From positions 1 through 10,755 of the forward strand of contig DAOUTY010000041.1 in NCBI GenBank assembly GCA_030668425.1: DNA of 10,755 nt, written 5' to 3'. The notes under the pieces were generated by a model. That model was not told where the DNA came from, ran no database searches, and saw nothing but the letters and a program-made list of their open reading frames with translations. The DNA comes from Chloroflexota bacterium (GTDB lineage: Bacteria > Chloroflexota > Dehalococcoidia > SZUA-161). Below, piece by piece: positions 1 to 6,285 of this stretch (its first letter is position 1; each line of letters starts with the position of its first letter). The translations under genes and the position numbers were made by a program.

Positions 1-70
1 CCCCACGGGCACCTGTTCAGGGCACTCCAAGTTGCTCACCTGGCACACATTATGCGCCGTTGACACCTTG

Positions 71-98
71 TTGCACCGCGAGCTGTTTGTGCTATCAT
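71..98 (+). promoter_or_regulatory. Candidate sigma70-type promoter for the small zinc-ribbon ORFs
   Basis: TTGCAC at 71-76 and TATCAT at 93-98 are separated by 16 bases. Transcription would start near 105, about 16 bases before the ATG at 121. A perfect TTGACA at 60-65 lies just upstream but has no good -10 box at the right distance. The call rests on motif match only. Confidence 0.35.
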
Positions 99-120
99 AC
101 CAGCAATCTCAGTGGAGGCG

Positions 121-237
121 ATGATACACGGGCGGAGGTGGTATCCCGTAAAGTATGAATTCAAGTGCGCTCAGCACGGCATAGTGAAACAGGACAGGTT
201 TAGGAGAAAGTTCGAGAATTCAGGAATTGTACCATGA
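121..237 (+). CDS. Small basic protein, probable N-terminal half of a split zinc ribbon
   Basis: This is a 38-residue ORF beginning at ATG 121, with GGAGG at 114-118 only 2 bases before the start. An in-frame GTG at 112 is an alternative start. The product is rich in Arg and Lys and carries one metal-binding pair, Cys-Ala-Gln-His at residues 16-19 (preceded by YEFK), the usual shape of a zinc-ribbon first knuckle. Its stop codon TGA (235-237) overlaps the ATG of the next ORF as ATGA, and that ORF supplies a Cys-x2-Cys pair. Together they would make a four-ligand zinc ribbon of about 69 residues. Either two coupled peptides form one fold, or a one-base frameshift has split a single gene. The family is not recognised, and short length keeps confidence low. 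Confidence 0.4.
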   Translation: MIHGRRWYPVKYEFKCAQHGIVKQDRFRRKFENSGIVP

Positions 238-329
238 CAGTTGTGCGTATGGAATGCCTGATATGTGGAAGCAGAGTGGCGAGAGATGCCCCGCAATGGA
301 AGGAATTGAGGGAACTGATGGACAAATAA
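234..329 (+). CDS. Small Cys-x2-Cys protein, probable C-terminal half of a split zinc ribbon
   Basis: This 31-residue ORF starts at the ATG that overlaps the preceding stop (ATGA at 234-237). It contains MECLICGSRV with Cys8 and Cys11, the typical second knuckle of a zinc ribbon, followed by an acidic/basic helix-like tail (QWKELRELMDK). The frame stays open upstream without a start back to a TAG at 201-203, so a frameshift anywhere between 201 and 234 would fuse it to the preceding ORF. It ends with TAA at 327-329, which enters a hairpin. Function is unknown. A separate translated peptide would depend on translational coupling, because there is no Shine-Dalgarno sequence of its own. Confidence 0.4.
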   Translation: MTVVRMECLICGSRVARDAPQWKELRELMDK

Positions 330-347
330 GCTGGGGATAGCCCAGCT
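329..347 (+). other. Perfect 7-bp hairpin between the small ORFs and the next gene
   Basis: AGCTGGG (329-335) and CCCAGCT (341-347) form a perfect 7-bp stem with a 5-base loop, beginning in the stop codon of the preceding ORF. No T-run follows, so it is not a classical intrinsic terminator. It could be an attenuator, an RNA-processing or stabilising element, or a factor-assisted stop. Confidence 0.4.
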
Positions 348-376
348 GACCCATTCCGGGGAGGGGACGGTTAGCC

Positions 377-709
377 ATGAAGGTGATGGGCGGGAAGCTG
401 GTTGCCGATGAAGAGTACGAGGCTTATGTGCTCCTTGCGCTTCGGGCGCTGCTTGGAAATAGCAGAGGGAAGATGATAATGCAGGACTTGAAAAACGAGG
501 ACATGGCAGCCCACGAACTGATAATGATTGAGGCGCGGTCGAGATATGCCGCTCTACCTCCTGAATTCAAAGAGAACCCACGTACAGGTCTCAGCAACCT
601 GTACGATGAGGGTTTGAAACTGCAGTACAGGATGATTGAGAAGGCGAAGGAGGCCGGAGCTTTTGACGCCACCGCTGACCCAAAGAGCGATGAGGCCCCT
701 TCGTCATAG
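377..709 (+). CDS. Hypothetical protein, 110 residues
   Basis: The gene is not recognised. The product is soluble and largely helical by composition, with alternating hydrophobic and charged residues from about 10 to 95 and an acidic, Ser/Pro-rich tail (about 96-110). There is no Cys, no signal peptide, no membrane segment and no recognisable catalytic motif. The start at 377 has a purine-rich GGGGAGGGG tract (358-366) about 10 bases upstream. Met4 (position 386) is an alternative start and would begin with the more natural MGGKLVADEE. The gene lies 47 bases after the small zinc-ribbon ORFs on the same strand, so it may share their transcript through the hairpin at 329-347. The antisense 82-residue ORF in the same place looks like a shadow. 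Confidence 0.6.
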   Translation: MKVMGGKLVADEEYEAYVLLALRALLGNSRGKMIMQDLKNEDMAAHELIMIEARSRYAALPPEFKENPRTGLSNLYDEGLKLQYRMIEKAKEAGAFDATADPKSDEAPSS

Positions 710-711
710 TT

Positions 712-738
712 GCCGGGGAGGGAGTCAGTGCCTCCGGC
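712..738. terminator. Candidate hairpin terminator between convergent genes
   Basis: GCCGG..AGG (712-721) pairs with CCTCCGGC (731-738), giving 8 base pairs with a 2-base bulge and a 9-base loop. It starts 3 bases after the stop of the 110-residue gene and lies between that gene and the convergent small membrane-protein gene. The T-run is missing on both sides, so termination is inferred from position and GC-rich stem only. Confidence 0.35.
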
Positions 739-777
739 GTTCCCGACCCCGCCTATGCTCAGCCCCGCAGCGCTTCC

Positions 778-882
778 TTACCTGGTCTTAATGCCCTGGT
801 CTCTCAGCTCATACAGCACACCCCAGATAGCGAAGAGGAATGCTGCGATTGCTATTAGGACGTAGGTACGAGGCAGGGCCAT
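778..882 (-). CDS. Small single-pass membrane protein, 34 residues
   Basis: An ATG at 882-880 opens a 34-codon frame ending in TAA at 780-778. The product starts MALPRTYVLI, continues with an uninterrupted hydrophobic stretch (about residues 7-24, including AIAAFLFAIWGVLY), and ends in a charged tail (ELRDQGIKTR). This is the layout of a single transmembrane helix with a short soluble end. It begins 17 bases after the stop of the methyltransferase gene on the same strand, so the two are probably co-transcribed. A weak AGG lies 3 bases before the start. Function is unknown. It could anchor or regulate the methyltransferase, but that is inference from adjacency alone. Confidence 0.5.
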   Translation of the reverse strand: MALPRTYVLIAIAAFLFAIWGVLYELRDQGIKTR

Positions 883-899
883 CAACCTAATTAGTGTGC

Positions 900-1730
900 T
901 CACGATGTTGCGCTCTTCACCGCTTTCACCGCTACATAGCGGCCGGTCAAGTATTTGCTCCTCTTTCCCTCCAGCTTATCGAGGACAGCCAGGCCTTTTC
1001 GGATAGCATCATCAAACTTGCCTCTGCCCATCTTGCGCAGTGAACACTCCAACCACCTCACCAGTGCGTCGGGATGGGGGTAGTGGAAAATGGCCGTGCT
1101 TTCCTCTACGGCAAACCCGATTTCTTCTAGGGTGCGCCTTAGCTTAGCAGGGGAGAGGGTCTTTCCAATGAAATAGGGGGCTAGCCCGAGTTGCATCCAC
1201 AGACGCATAAGCATGTAAGGGGGATAAGTAAGGTTGCTCTTATTGTCTATAGTAAGAATTAGGGTGCCACCAACTCGGAGAACTCGTCCTAGTTCCTTTA
1301 GCGCAGTAACAATATCAGTCTCACTGGGGAAGTGATCCAGGGTGGAGTTAGAGATTATGAGGTCGATGGAATTCTCCGGGAAGGGAAGGTGCCTAACTTC
1401 GCAGCAAAGATATTTGCTTTCATCAACGTTGTGCTGCTTGGCTTGCCTTTTTGCCTGGACTACTATCTCATTGGAGCAGTCTATTCCGATTACGTTGCTA
1501 GTGACTTGGCCGAGGTCGAACAAGAACTGGTCCGGGCCAAAAGCTTCCTCAAAAAGGTCGGTCTTTAGAATCCTCCCGCTGTTTTCCACGTTAGCCCATC
1601 TCGCAACCAGAGCGAGATGGGTCTTTCTCTTATGCTCAGCCAGGAGTTCATTAGAATAACCGTTCAGGACCCATCGTCTGGCGACATGATCCCAATGCCT
1701 AGTGCTGCTGCCATCCCGATCAACTCTCAC
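900..1730 (-). CDS. Class I SAM-dependent methyltransferase
   Basis: The 276-residue product looks like a class I (Rossmann-fold) S-adenosylmethionine methyltransferase of the Methyltransf_11 type. Visible landmarks are the acidic end of strand beta2 in VIGIDCSNEIV (about 80-90, Asp84 to bind the SAM ribose), the polar segment VRHLPFPENSIDLIISNSTLDHF (112-134, split here by function: motifs III and IV), and LRVGGTLILT (151-160) after motif IV. The usual motif I GxGxG is absent. That position reads RILKTDLFEEAFG (53-65), which appears to be a family variant rather than damage, because the frame is intact on both sides. The C-terminal third (about 165-276) is basic and may bind substrate. Start is GTG at 1730 with only a weak ribosome-binding site. 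The substrate cannot be told from sequence. A small membrane protein follows. Confidence 0.75.
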   Translation of the reverse strand: MRVDRDGSSTRHWDHVARRWVLNGYSNELLAEHKRKTHLALVARWANVENSGRILKTDLFEEAFGPDQFLFDLGQVTSNVIGIDCSNEIVVQAKRQAKQHNVDESKYLCCEVRHLPFPENSIDLIISNSTLDHFPSETDIVTALKELGRVLRVGGTLILTIDNKSNLTYPPYMLMRLWMQLGLAPYFIGKTLSPAKLRRTLEEIGFAVEESTAIFHYPHPDALVRWLECSLRKMGRGKFDDAIRKGLAVLDKLEGKRSKYLTGRYVAVKAVKSATS

Positions 1731-1935
1731 GTGCTCAGCAACTTTACCTTTGTTTTGACTACTGCATCGGTATTCTGCCAGAAGGATAACAAGAACGAGG
1801 GTGTTGGTTGATCTAGCGTTTTGATACCCTGTCTTCCCTCCACGACTTTTATTGGGGAGGCATTCCTGACTTCAATAGCCCGTGCGAGAATTCAAGCTGC
1901 GATAATCTGCTTAACGGTTAACGACCATTTCTTGC
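1731..1935. other. Intergenic region with an 11-bp palindrome
   Basis: These 205 bases separate the acyl-CoA synthetase stop from the methyltransferase start, with both genes on the minus strand. The palindrome TTAACGGTTAA at 1911-1921 lies 15 bases past the synthetase stop. Reading the minus strand, a poor promoter-like pair (TTGAAG, 16 bases, AATAAA) lies upstream of the methyltransferase. No convincing terminator hairpin with a T-run and no gene were found. Confidence 0.3.
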
Positions 1936-3504
1936 TCAGTCGTTCTTTGGTTCGCCGTATTGCTCCCGTAGTATCCTCTTCAAGATCTTGCCGGTTGAGG
2001 TGCGGGGTAGCTCATCGACAAAGGCTACGTAGCGGGGCCGCTTGAAGCTGGAGAGCCTCTGGCGGCAGAACTCCATTATCTCGTCCGGCGTTGCCGCCTC
2101 GCCCTTCTTGAGAACCACTATGGCCTTTGGTTCCTGTCCCCAATCAGGGTCGGCGACACCGATCACCGCAGCCTCTTCTATTTTGGGATGCGCGTATAGA
2201 ATGTCCTCTACCTCTTCGGGCGAGATATTCTCCCCGGCCCTGATGATCATGTCATCGCCGCGCCCTGCAAGGTAGATATAGCCCTCTTCGTCCACGTATC
2301 CCTTGTCGCTGGTGTGCAGCCAGCCGTCCGCGGTCAATGCTTTGGCTGTTTTCTCCTCGTCTTTCCAGTAGCCGCTCATGACCCTTGGTCCTTTGGCAAG
2401 AATCTCGCCTACCTCGCCTGTTGGCACCTCGTTGCCTTGATCGTCGACAATCTTGATCTGCACGTCCTCCATGGGTCTGCCGATAGATGACTGCAGCCTC
2501 TTTAGCTTCTTCGCCTTTTCCTCGTCGCTCCCCGTGATTACGTGATCATCAGGTCCGAGACTGGTTATTGTTGACGCGGTCTCTGTCTGGCCGAAGGCGT
2601 TGATGAACATGACACCGGGGAAGATCTCTATTGCCTTCTTAATTACCTCGAAGGGCATGGGAGCAGCCCCGTATGTTATTACCCTCAAGCTGGAGAGATC
2701 GTATTTATCGAAATCGGGGTCATCGATAACCCGTTTGAGCATGGTAGGAACCAGCATCGCCCGGTTGGCCTTCTCCTGTTGCACCGTCTTCATCCAGTCC
2801 TTTACCTCGAACTGACTCATCATGGCCAATGTCCTGCCCCCGTAAATAGCAGCCATCACAGCCTGGATACCGGCGACGTGGTACAGAGGCACAGTGAGCA
2901 GGTTGGTCTCCGCTATCTCGATGTCCACGGGGGTTACGTTGCCCAGAACATATGTTGAAAAGCTGCTGTGAGTGAGAGGCACTCCTTTAGGCCGGCCGGT
3001 GGTCCCAGCAGTGTACATTAGAATGGTAACATCGTCGTCATCGATCTCGCTGAACACCTCCTCAGGAGAGGCTGCCGCCAGCAGCTCGTCATAGTTCAAC
3101 GTACCTTCCGGTTTGCTCTCCAGGCAGATGAAGTGCTGTACCTTTGGCAGTTGGGGACGTATAGAGTTTAATATGTCGACATAACGTTCACCGGTAAATA
3201 CAACTTTGGCTTCACAGTTATTGAGCATGTATTCGAGCTCATCGGCCTTGGCCCGGAAATTCAAGGGGATGAAGATAGCGCCGAGTTTTGCTACCGCGTT
3301 ATACACTTCCACGTGCTCATTGCAGTTAACCTGCAAGATCGCTACCATGTCGCCCTTCTGTACTTCGAGGCCGGCAAGGGCATTTGCCACCCTGTTCGAC
3401 CGCTCGTTGAGCTCTGCGTATGTGTATTTTTTACCTTCGAAGGCTATTGCCGGCCGGTCGGGGACGATAGCGCTGGTTATCATGAGGAACTCTGTAGTAT
3501 TCAT
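1936..3504 (-). CDS. AMP-forming acyl-CoA synthetase (fatty-acid-CoA ligase type)
   Basis: This 522-residue member of the ANL superfamily would activate a carboxylic acid with ATP to an acyl-adenylate and then form the CoA thioester in the cytosol. Motifs in order are the phosphate loop YTAGTTGRPKG (164-174, with Ala where Ser is commoner), NAFGQTET (302-309), GWLHTSDKG (394-402), the hinge region LAGRGDDMI (412-420) followed by GENISPEE (424-431), and the C-terminal PRTSTGK with catalytic Lys506. PRTSTGK fits the P-x4-G-K pattern known to be targeted by protein acetyltransferases in acyl-CoA synthetases. The length is usual for the family. The start is firmly set by AGGAGGTG (3510-3517 on the plus axis, read in reverse) 5 bases before the ATG. 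It is the last gene of the acyl-CoA operon, 27 bases after the sirtuin. Chain-length preference cannot be read from sequence. Confidence 0.92.
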   Translation of the reverse strand: MNTTEFLMITSAIVPDRPAIAFEGKKYTYAELNERSNRVANALAGLEVQKGDMVAILQVNCNEHVEVYNAVAKLGAIFIPLNFRAKADELEYMLNNCEAKVVFTGERYVDILNSIRPQLPKVQHFICLESKPEGTLNYDELLAAASPEEVFSEIDDDDVTILMYTAGTTGRPKGVPLTHSSFSTYVLGNVTPVDIEIAETNLLTVPLYHVAGIQAVMAAIYGGRTLAMMSQFEVKDWMKTVQQEKANRAMLVPTMLKRVIDDPDFDKYDLSSLRVITYGAAPMPFEVIKKAIEIFPGVMFINAFGQTETASTITSLGPDDHVITGSDEEKAKKLKRLQSSIGRPMEDVQIKIVDDQGNEVPTGEVGEILAKGPRVMSGYWKDEEKTAKALTADGWLHTSDKGYVDEEGYIYLAGRGDDMIIRAGENISPEEVEDILYAHPKIEEAAVIGVADPDWGQEPKAIVVLKKGEAATPDEIMEFCRQRLSSFKRPRYVAFVDELPRTSTGKILKRILREQYGEPKND

Positions 3505-3531
3505 CCTTTCACCTCCTGGTTTTGTAGGTTG

Positions 3532-4332
3532 CTAGTCTTTTCCGAGCTTGCTCTTGACTCGCTTTACCACATCCGACATTACCTCGCCGGCTTTGGCACT
3601 GATGCGGATGTGCGCGGCGTGGTCTAAATCAGTCTCGCCCTCATTTATAATGGCGATTTTGGCGCCGGCATTCAGGGCATATTGGGGCATTAGCCCTGCG
3701 GGATAGACCACGAGCGAGGACCCGATCACGATGCAGAGATCACACTCGGTGGAGCGCTTTTGTGCCTCCATGGTCTCCCAGACTGGCATCGCCTCGCCGA
3801 AGAAGATGCCCTCCGGCTTCAAGATGCCGCCGCACTGTACGCATTTTGGATCCTCGATGCCGCTTTCAAGCCATCTCTCGACCTCCTCAAATCGGTGGCG
3901 GTCGCCGCAGGTTAGGCACTTTATCCACTCCATGTTGCCGTGGAGCTGGATAACCTTGTCTTCTGAATTGCCCGCTCTCTGGTGAAGTCCATCCACGTTT
4001 TGGGTGATGACGCAATCCAGCTTGCCGAGTCGCTCCAGCTCGGCGATGGCGAAGTGGGCGGGATTGGGCTGGAAGTCGTTCCAGCTAAATCCAATGGTTT
4101 CCTTCATTTTCCAGATTCTCTTCCTCGCCTCCGGATCACTGACGAACTTCTGATAGGTGAAATCACTGGGGTCGTATTTAGTCCAAATACCGCCGGGGCC
4201 TCTGAAGTCAGGTATTCCGGACTCAGTGCTGATCCCCGCGCCCGTGAACACCACCACGCGCTCTGATTCTACGATGAGATCAGCGAGCTTGTCGATAAGC
4301 TCTTCACGTGTTTTGCCGCTTGTTTCGCTCAT
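3532..4332 (-). CDS. cobB: Sir2-family NAD-dependent protein deacylase
   Basis: The 266-residue product is a sirtuin, which removes acyl groups from lysine using NAD+ and yields nicotinamide and O-acyl-ADP-ribose. Signature motifs are GAGIS (31-35), GIPDFRG (39-45), TQNVDGLH (110-117), the catalytic His131 in QLHGNMEW, zinc ligands Cys139, Cys142, Cys164 and Cys167, FFGEAMP (177-183) and GSSLVVYPA (204-212). The Tyr/Arg pair that marks class III desuccinylases is not seen in its usual place, so a deacetylase or short-chain deacylase is more likely. It lies 26 bases after an enoyl-CoA hydratase gene and 27 before the acyl-CoA synthetase, its most likely substrate. No ribosome-binding site is visible before the ATG, suggesting translation coupled to the upstream gene. 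The gene symbol is by family only. Confidence 0.92.
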   Translation of the reverse strand: MSETSGKTREELIDKLADLIVESERVVVFTGAGISTESGIPDFRGPGGIWTKYDPSDFTYQKFVSDPEARKRIWKMKETIGFSWNDFQPNPAHFAIAELERLGKLDCVITQNVDGLHQRAGNSEDKVIQLHGNMEWIKCLTCGDRHRFEEVERWLESGIEDPKCVQCGGILKPEGIFFGEAMPVWETMEAQKRSTECDLCIVIGSSLVVYPAGLMPQYALNAGAKIAIINEGETDLDHAAHIRISAKAGEVMSDVVKRVKSKLGKD

Positions 4333-4358
4333 GGCACACTTTATTTTAACCGTTTTGC

Positions 4359-5147
4359 CTAATTAGTGAAAGTAAATCGAGGTCTTCTGCCTTCGCGATA
4401 TGCCGCAATTCCCTCTTTGGCATCCTCTGTGGTGAGAACCCGTGCGATGAGCTTGCTCTCCATATCCAGGCCTTGCTCCAGGGGGAGGTCGAGTCCGCGC
4501 CTAATTGCCTCTTTGGCGTATCTAACAGCGATCTGTCCTCGGGACATTATCTTGTGTGCCACATTCTCGGCGGTCGAGATAAGGTCAGCCTTGGGCACCA
4601 CCTGATGCACCAGTCCTATGCGTAGGGCTTCGGCGGCATTGATTATCTCGCCGGTAAGTATAGGCGCCAGGGCCATGCCTAACGGCACCAGCCTGGGCAT
4701 GGTCTGGCTGCCCCCGGCGGTGGGGACCATGCCGATTCCCACCTCAGGGAGCCCGAACCTTGCGTCCTCGGCGGCGATCCTGATATCGCAGCACATCGAC
4801 ATCTCCACACCAGCCCCCAGGGCGAAGCCGTGGATGGCAACGATAAGGGGCTTGGAGACGCTCAGGAACTGGCCCCAGAGGTCACGTTCCCACCTCACTT
4901 GACGCCCGATTGCCTGAGAGGGAACAGTGCCGAATTCAGTGACGTCGGCTCCCGCGGAAAATCCTCTATCCCCGGCCCCCTTGAGTATAGCCAACATCAC
5001 CTCGGGGTCATCGTCGATTGCGGGCAGTACCTGGTACAGCTCATCCCGCATCTTGATGTTGACGGCGTTCAAAGCCTTGGGGCGATTGAGGGTAATATAG
5101 GCGATGCCGTCCCTTTTCTCATAGATGATGGTTTCGAAGGCGTTCAT
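4359..5147 (-). CDS. Enoyl-CoA hydratase/isomerase (crotonase family), second copy
   Basis: The 262-residue product has the length and motifs of a crotonase-fold enzyme acting on acyl-CoA thioesters. The oxyanion-hole segments are FSAGADV (63-69) and HGFALGAGVE (106-115). Glu115 and Glu135 (in GLPEVG) match the two catalytic glutamates of mitochondrial enoyl-CoA hydratase (Glu144 and Glu164), so a hydratase is favoured over an isomerase or dehalogenase. The C-terminal part (IAVRYAKEA, LEQGLDME, TTEDAKEGI) closely parallels the neighbouring hydratase, implying paralogy. It lies between the 104-residue unknown and the sirtuin, with gaps of 27 and 26 bases. There is no clear Shine-Dalgarno sequence before the ATG. 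The natural substrate is unknown. Confidence 0.88.
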   Translation of the reverse strand: MNAFETIIYEKRDGIAYITLNRPKALNAVNIKMRDELYQVLPAIDDDPEVMLAILKGAGDRGFSAGADVTEFGTVPSQAIGRQVRWERDLWGQFLSVSKPLIVAIHGFALGAGVEMSMCCDIRIAAEDARFGLPEVGIGMVPTAGGSQTMPRLVPLGMALAPILTGEIINAAEALRIGLVHQVVPKADLISTAENVAHKIMSRGQIAVRYAKEAIRRGLDLPLEQGLDMESKLIARVLTTEDAKEGIAAYREGRRPRFTFTN

Positions 5148-5174
5148 GTTTTTTGATTGTCTTTGTGAGGCATG

Positions 5175-5489
5175 CTATAGAGAGAGCCCTACCAGCGGTA
5201 ATGCGTCTTGAACTGATAGCACAACCTCTACTGAAGATTTAAATCCCTCGATACCAAAATGCTCAGCCTGTTGTTTCATCAGTTCCTTATGCCATTCCTC
5301 TTCGTGTCCCTTTTCTGCGTCGTAGACGGTGTACACTTTTATGCCATCACCACCCAGAGTCACAAAGGGGCCGTACATCTTTACATAAGATGGTAGGGGC
5401 ATTGACAGAATTTGCACGGCTACCTTCCCAACAGCGACTGATGATTTTGTCGGCCATGTCTCTTTTAACATAAACAGCACTTTAATCAC
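5175..5489 (-). CDS. Conserved-looking small protein, 104 residues, function unknown
   Basis: The family is not firmly recognised. The product starts with a hydrophobic strand (IKVLFMLK, 2-9), has a central strand GIKVYTVYDAE (49-59), a charged helix rich in Glu, Lys and His (about 60-78), and a hydrophobic C-terminal end (about 86-104). This alternation suggests a compact alpha+beta, ferredoxin-like or dimeric alpha/beta-barrel fold such as EthD-type proteins, but that is inference. There is no signal peptide and no metal-site cluster. The frame opens at GTG 5489. A second GTG at 5480 has GAGAGGGG ideally placed 8 bases upstream, whereas for 5489 the purine run abuts the start. I keep 5489 because the opening strand resembles MIKV starts of small proteins. 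It lies 14 bases after one enoyl-CoA hydratase and 27 before the other, so a role in the same acyl-CoA pathway is likely. Confidence 0.7.
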   Translation of the reverse strand: MIKVLFMLKETWPTKSSVAVGKVAVQILSMPLPSYVKMYGPFVTLGGDGIKVYTVYDAEKGHEEEWHKELMKQQAEHFGIEGFKSSVEVVLSVQDALPLVGLSL

Positions 5490-5503
5490 CCCTCTCTTAT
5501 CAG

Positions 5504-6280
5504 TTATTCTCCCTCAAAATACGCCGTCCTTTTCTCCAGGAAAGCCTTGATGCCTTCCGCACGGTCCTCGGTCGTCTGGAGTAGAAATGAAAGGTCGGCT
5601 TCCAGCCTGAGGCCCTGCTCCAGGGTCATGTCCATACCCTTGTTCACCGCTTCCTTGGCGTATCTTACCGCGATGGGCGCTCGTGAGATCAGCCTTTTCG
5701 CTATCTCCTCAGCCTCCTCAACCAGCTTCTCTTTGGGCACCACCTTGGTGACCAGGCCTATGCGGTGAGCCTCCCCTGCGTCGATAGGCTCGGCGATGAG
5801 GATCAACTCTGTAGCCTTGCCCTTACCCACTATTCTGGGCAGCCGCTGGGTGCCCCCGCCGCCGGGGATAAGGCCGTAAGAGGTCTCGGGGAAACCGAGT
5901 CGAGCATTCTCGGAAGCGATCCTGATGTCGCAGCTCAACGCCAGTTCGAGGCCGGCACCCAGAGCATCACCGTTGATGGCAGCTATAACTGGACAATTCA
6001 GGGAGGCAACTGCTCTGGAGGCCAGACTGGCTGGATTTGCCTGTATCAACTCGTTTGTAGTTAATGATGCAAGCTCGTTGAGGTCAGCGCCGGAGCAGAA
6101 TGATTCGCCGGCCCCGGTGATGATAACGGCCCTGACACCATCGGCCTGGCTTATCTCGCGGCAGGCGTCGCTGAGTTCGTTTGCCAGTTGGAGGTTAATA
6201 GTATTGCCGACGGACGGGCGGTTGAGGGCAAGCCAGACAAGCTGCTCGCGCCTCTCGAATTTTACCGAGGTGTAGGGCAT
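5504..6280 (-). CDS. Enoyl-CoA hydratase/isomerase (crotonase family), first gene of operon
   Basis: The 258-residue crotonase-fold product would add water to a 2-enoyl-CoA to give 3-hydroxyacyl-CoA. The oxyanion-hole segments are FCSGADL (61-67) and NGDALGAGLE (103-112). Glu112 and Glu132 (in GFPETS) match the two catalytic glutamates of classical hydratases and are 20 residues apart as expected. LIPGGGGTQRLPR (137-149) is the usual following loop. The start at 6280 is chosen over an in-frame ATG at 6310 because AAGGA lies 6 bases before it, the encoded MPYTSVKFER suits the family N terminus, and 6310 would sit at the edge of the -10 box. It is the first gene of the five-gene acyl-CoA unit and a paralogue of the hydratase at 4359-5147. 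Confidence 0.9.
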   Translation of the reverse strand: MPYTSVKFERREQLVWLALNRPSVGNTINLQLANELSDACREISQADGVRAVIITGAGESFCSGADLNELASLTTNELIQANPASLASRAVASLNCPVIAAINGDALGAGLELALSCDIRIASENARLGFPETSYGLIPGGGGTQRLPRIVGKGKATELILIAEPIDAGEAHRIGLVTKVVPKEKLVEEAEEIAKRLISRAPIAVRYAKEAVNKGMDMTLEQGLRLEADLSFLLQTTEDRAEGIKAFLEKRTAYFEGE

Positions 6281-6285
6281 TAATG

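Noticed and set aside
1..63. Open frame from the left edge to TGA at 61-63, and a GTG-started minus-strand frame near 38
   Set aside because: About 20 codons without recognisable motifs. All three plus frames are open here, so no frame can be preferred. It could be the tail of an upstream gene, but this cannot be supported.
60..65. Perfect TTGACA as a -35 box
   Set aside because: The hexamer 17 bases downstream is CTGTTT, a poor -10. The TTGCAC/TATCAT pair nearby is better.
424..672. Antisense 82-residue ORF over the 110-residue gene
   Set aside because: Low-complexity Ser/Arg-rich translation without motifs. It is a shadow of the plus-strand frame.
1342..1811. Plus-strand ORFs over the methyltransferase and its upstream region
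   Set aside because: They overlap a recognised methyltransferase and have no family features or ribosome-binding sites.
1821..1875. CCTCC...GGAGG hairpin downstream of the acyl-CoA synthetase as a terminator
   Set aside because: Only a 5-bp stem with a loop of about 14 bases, far past the stop and without a T-run.
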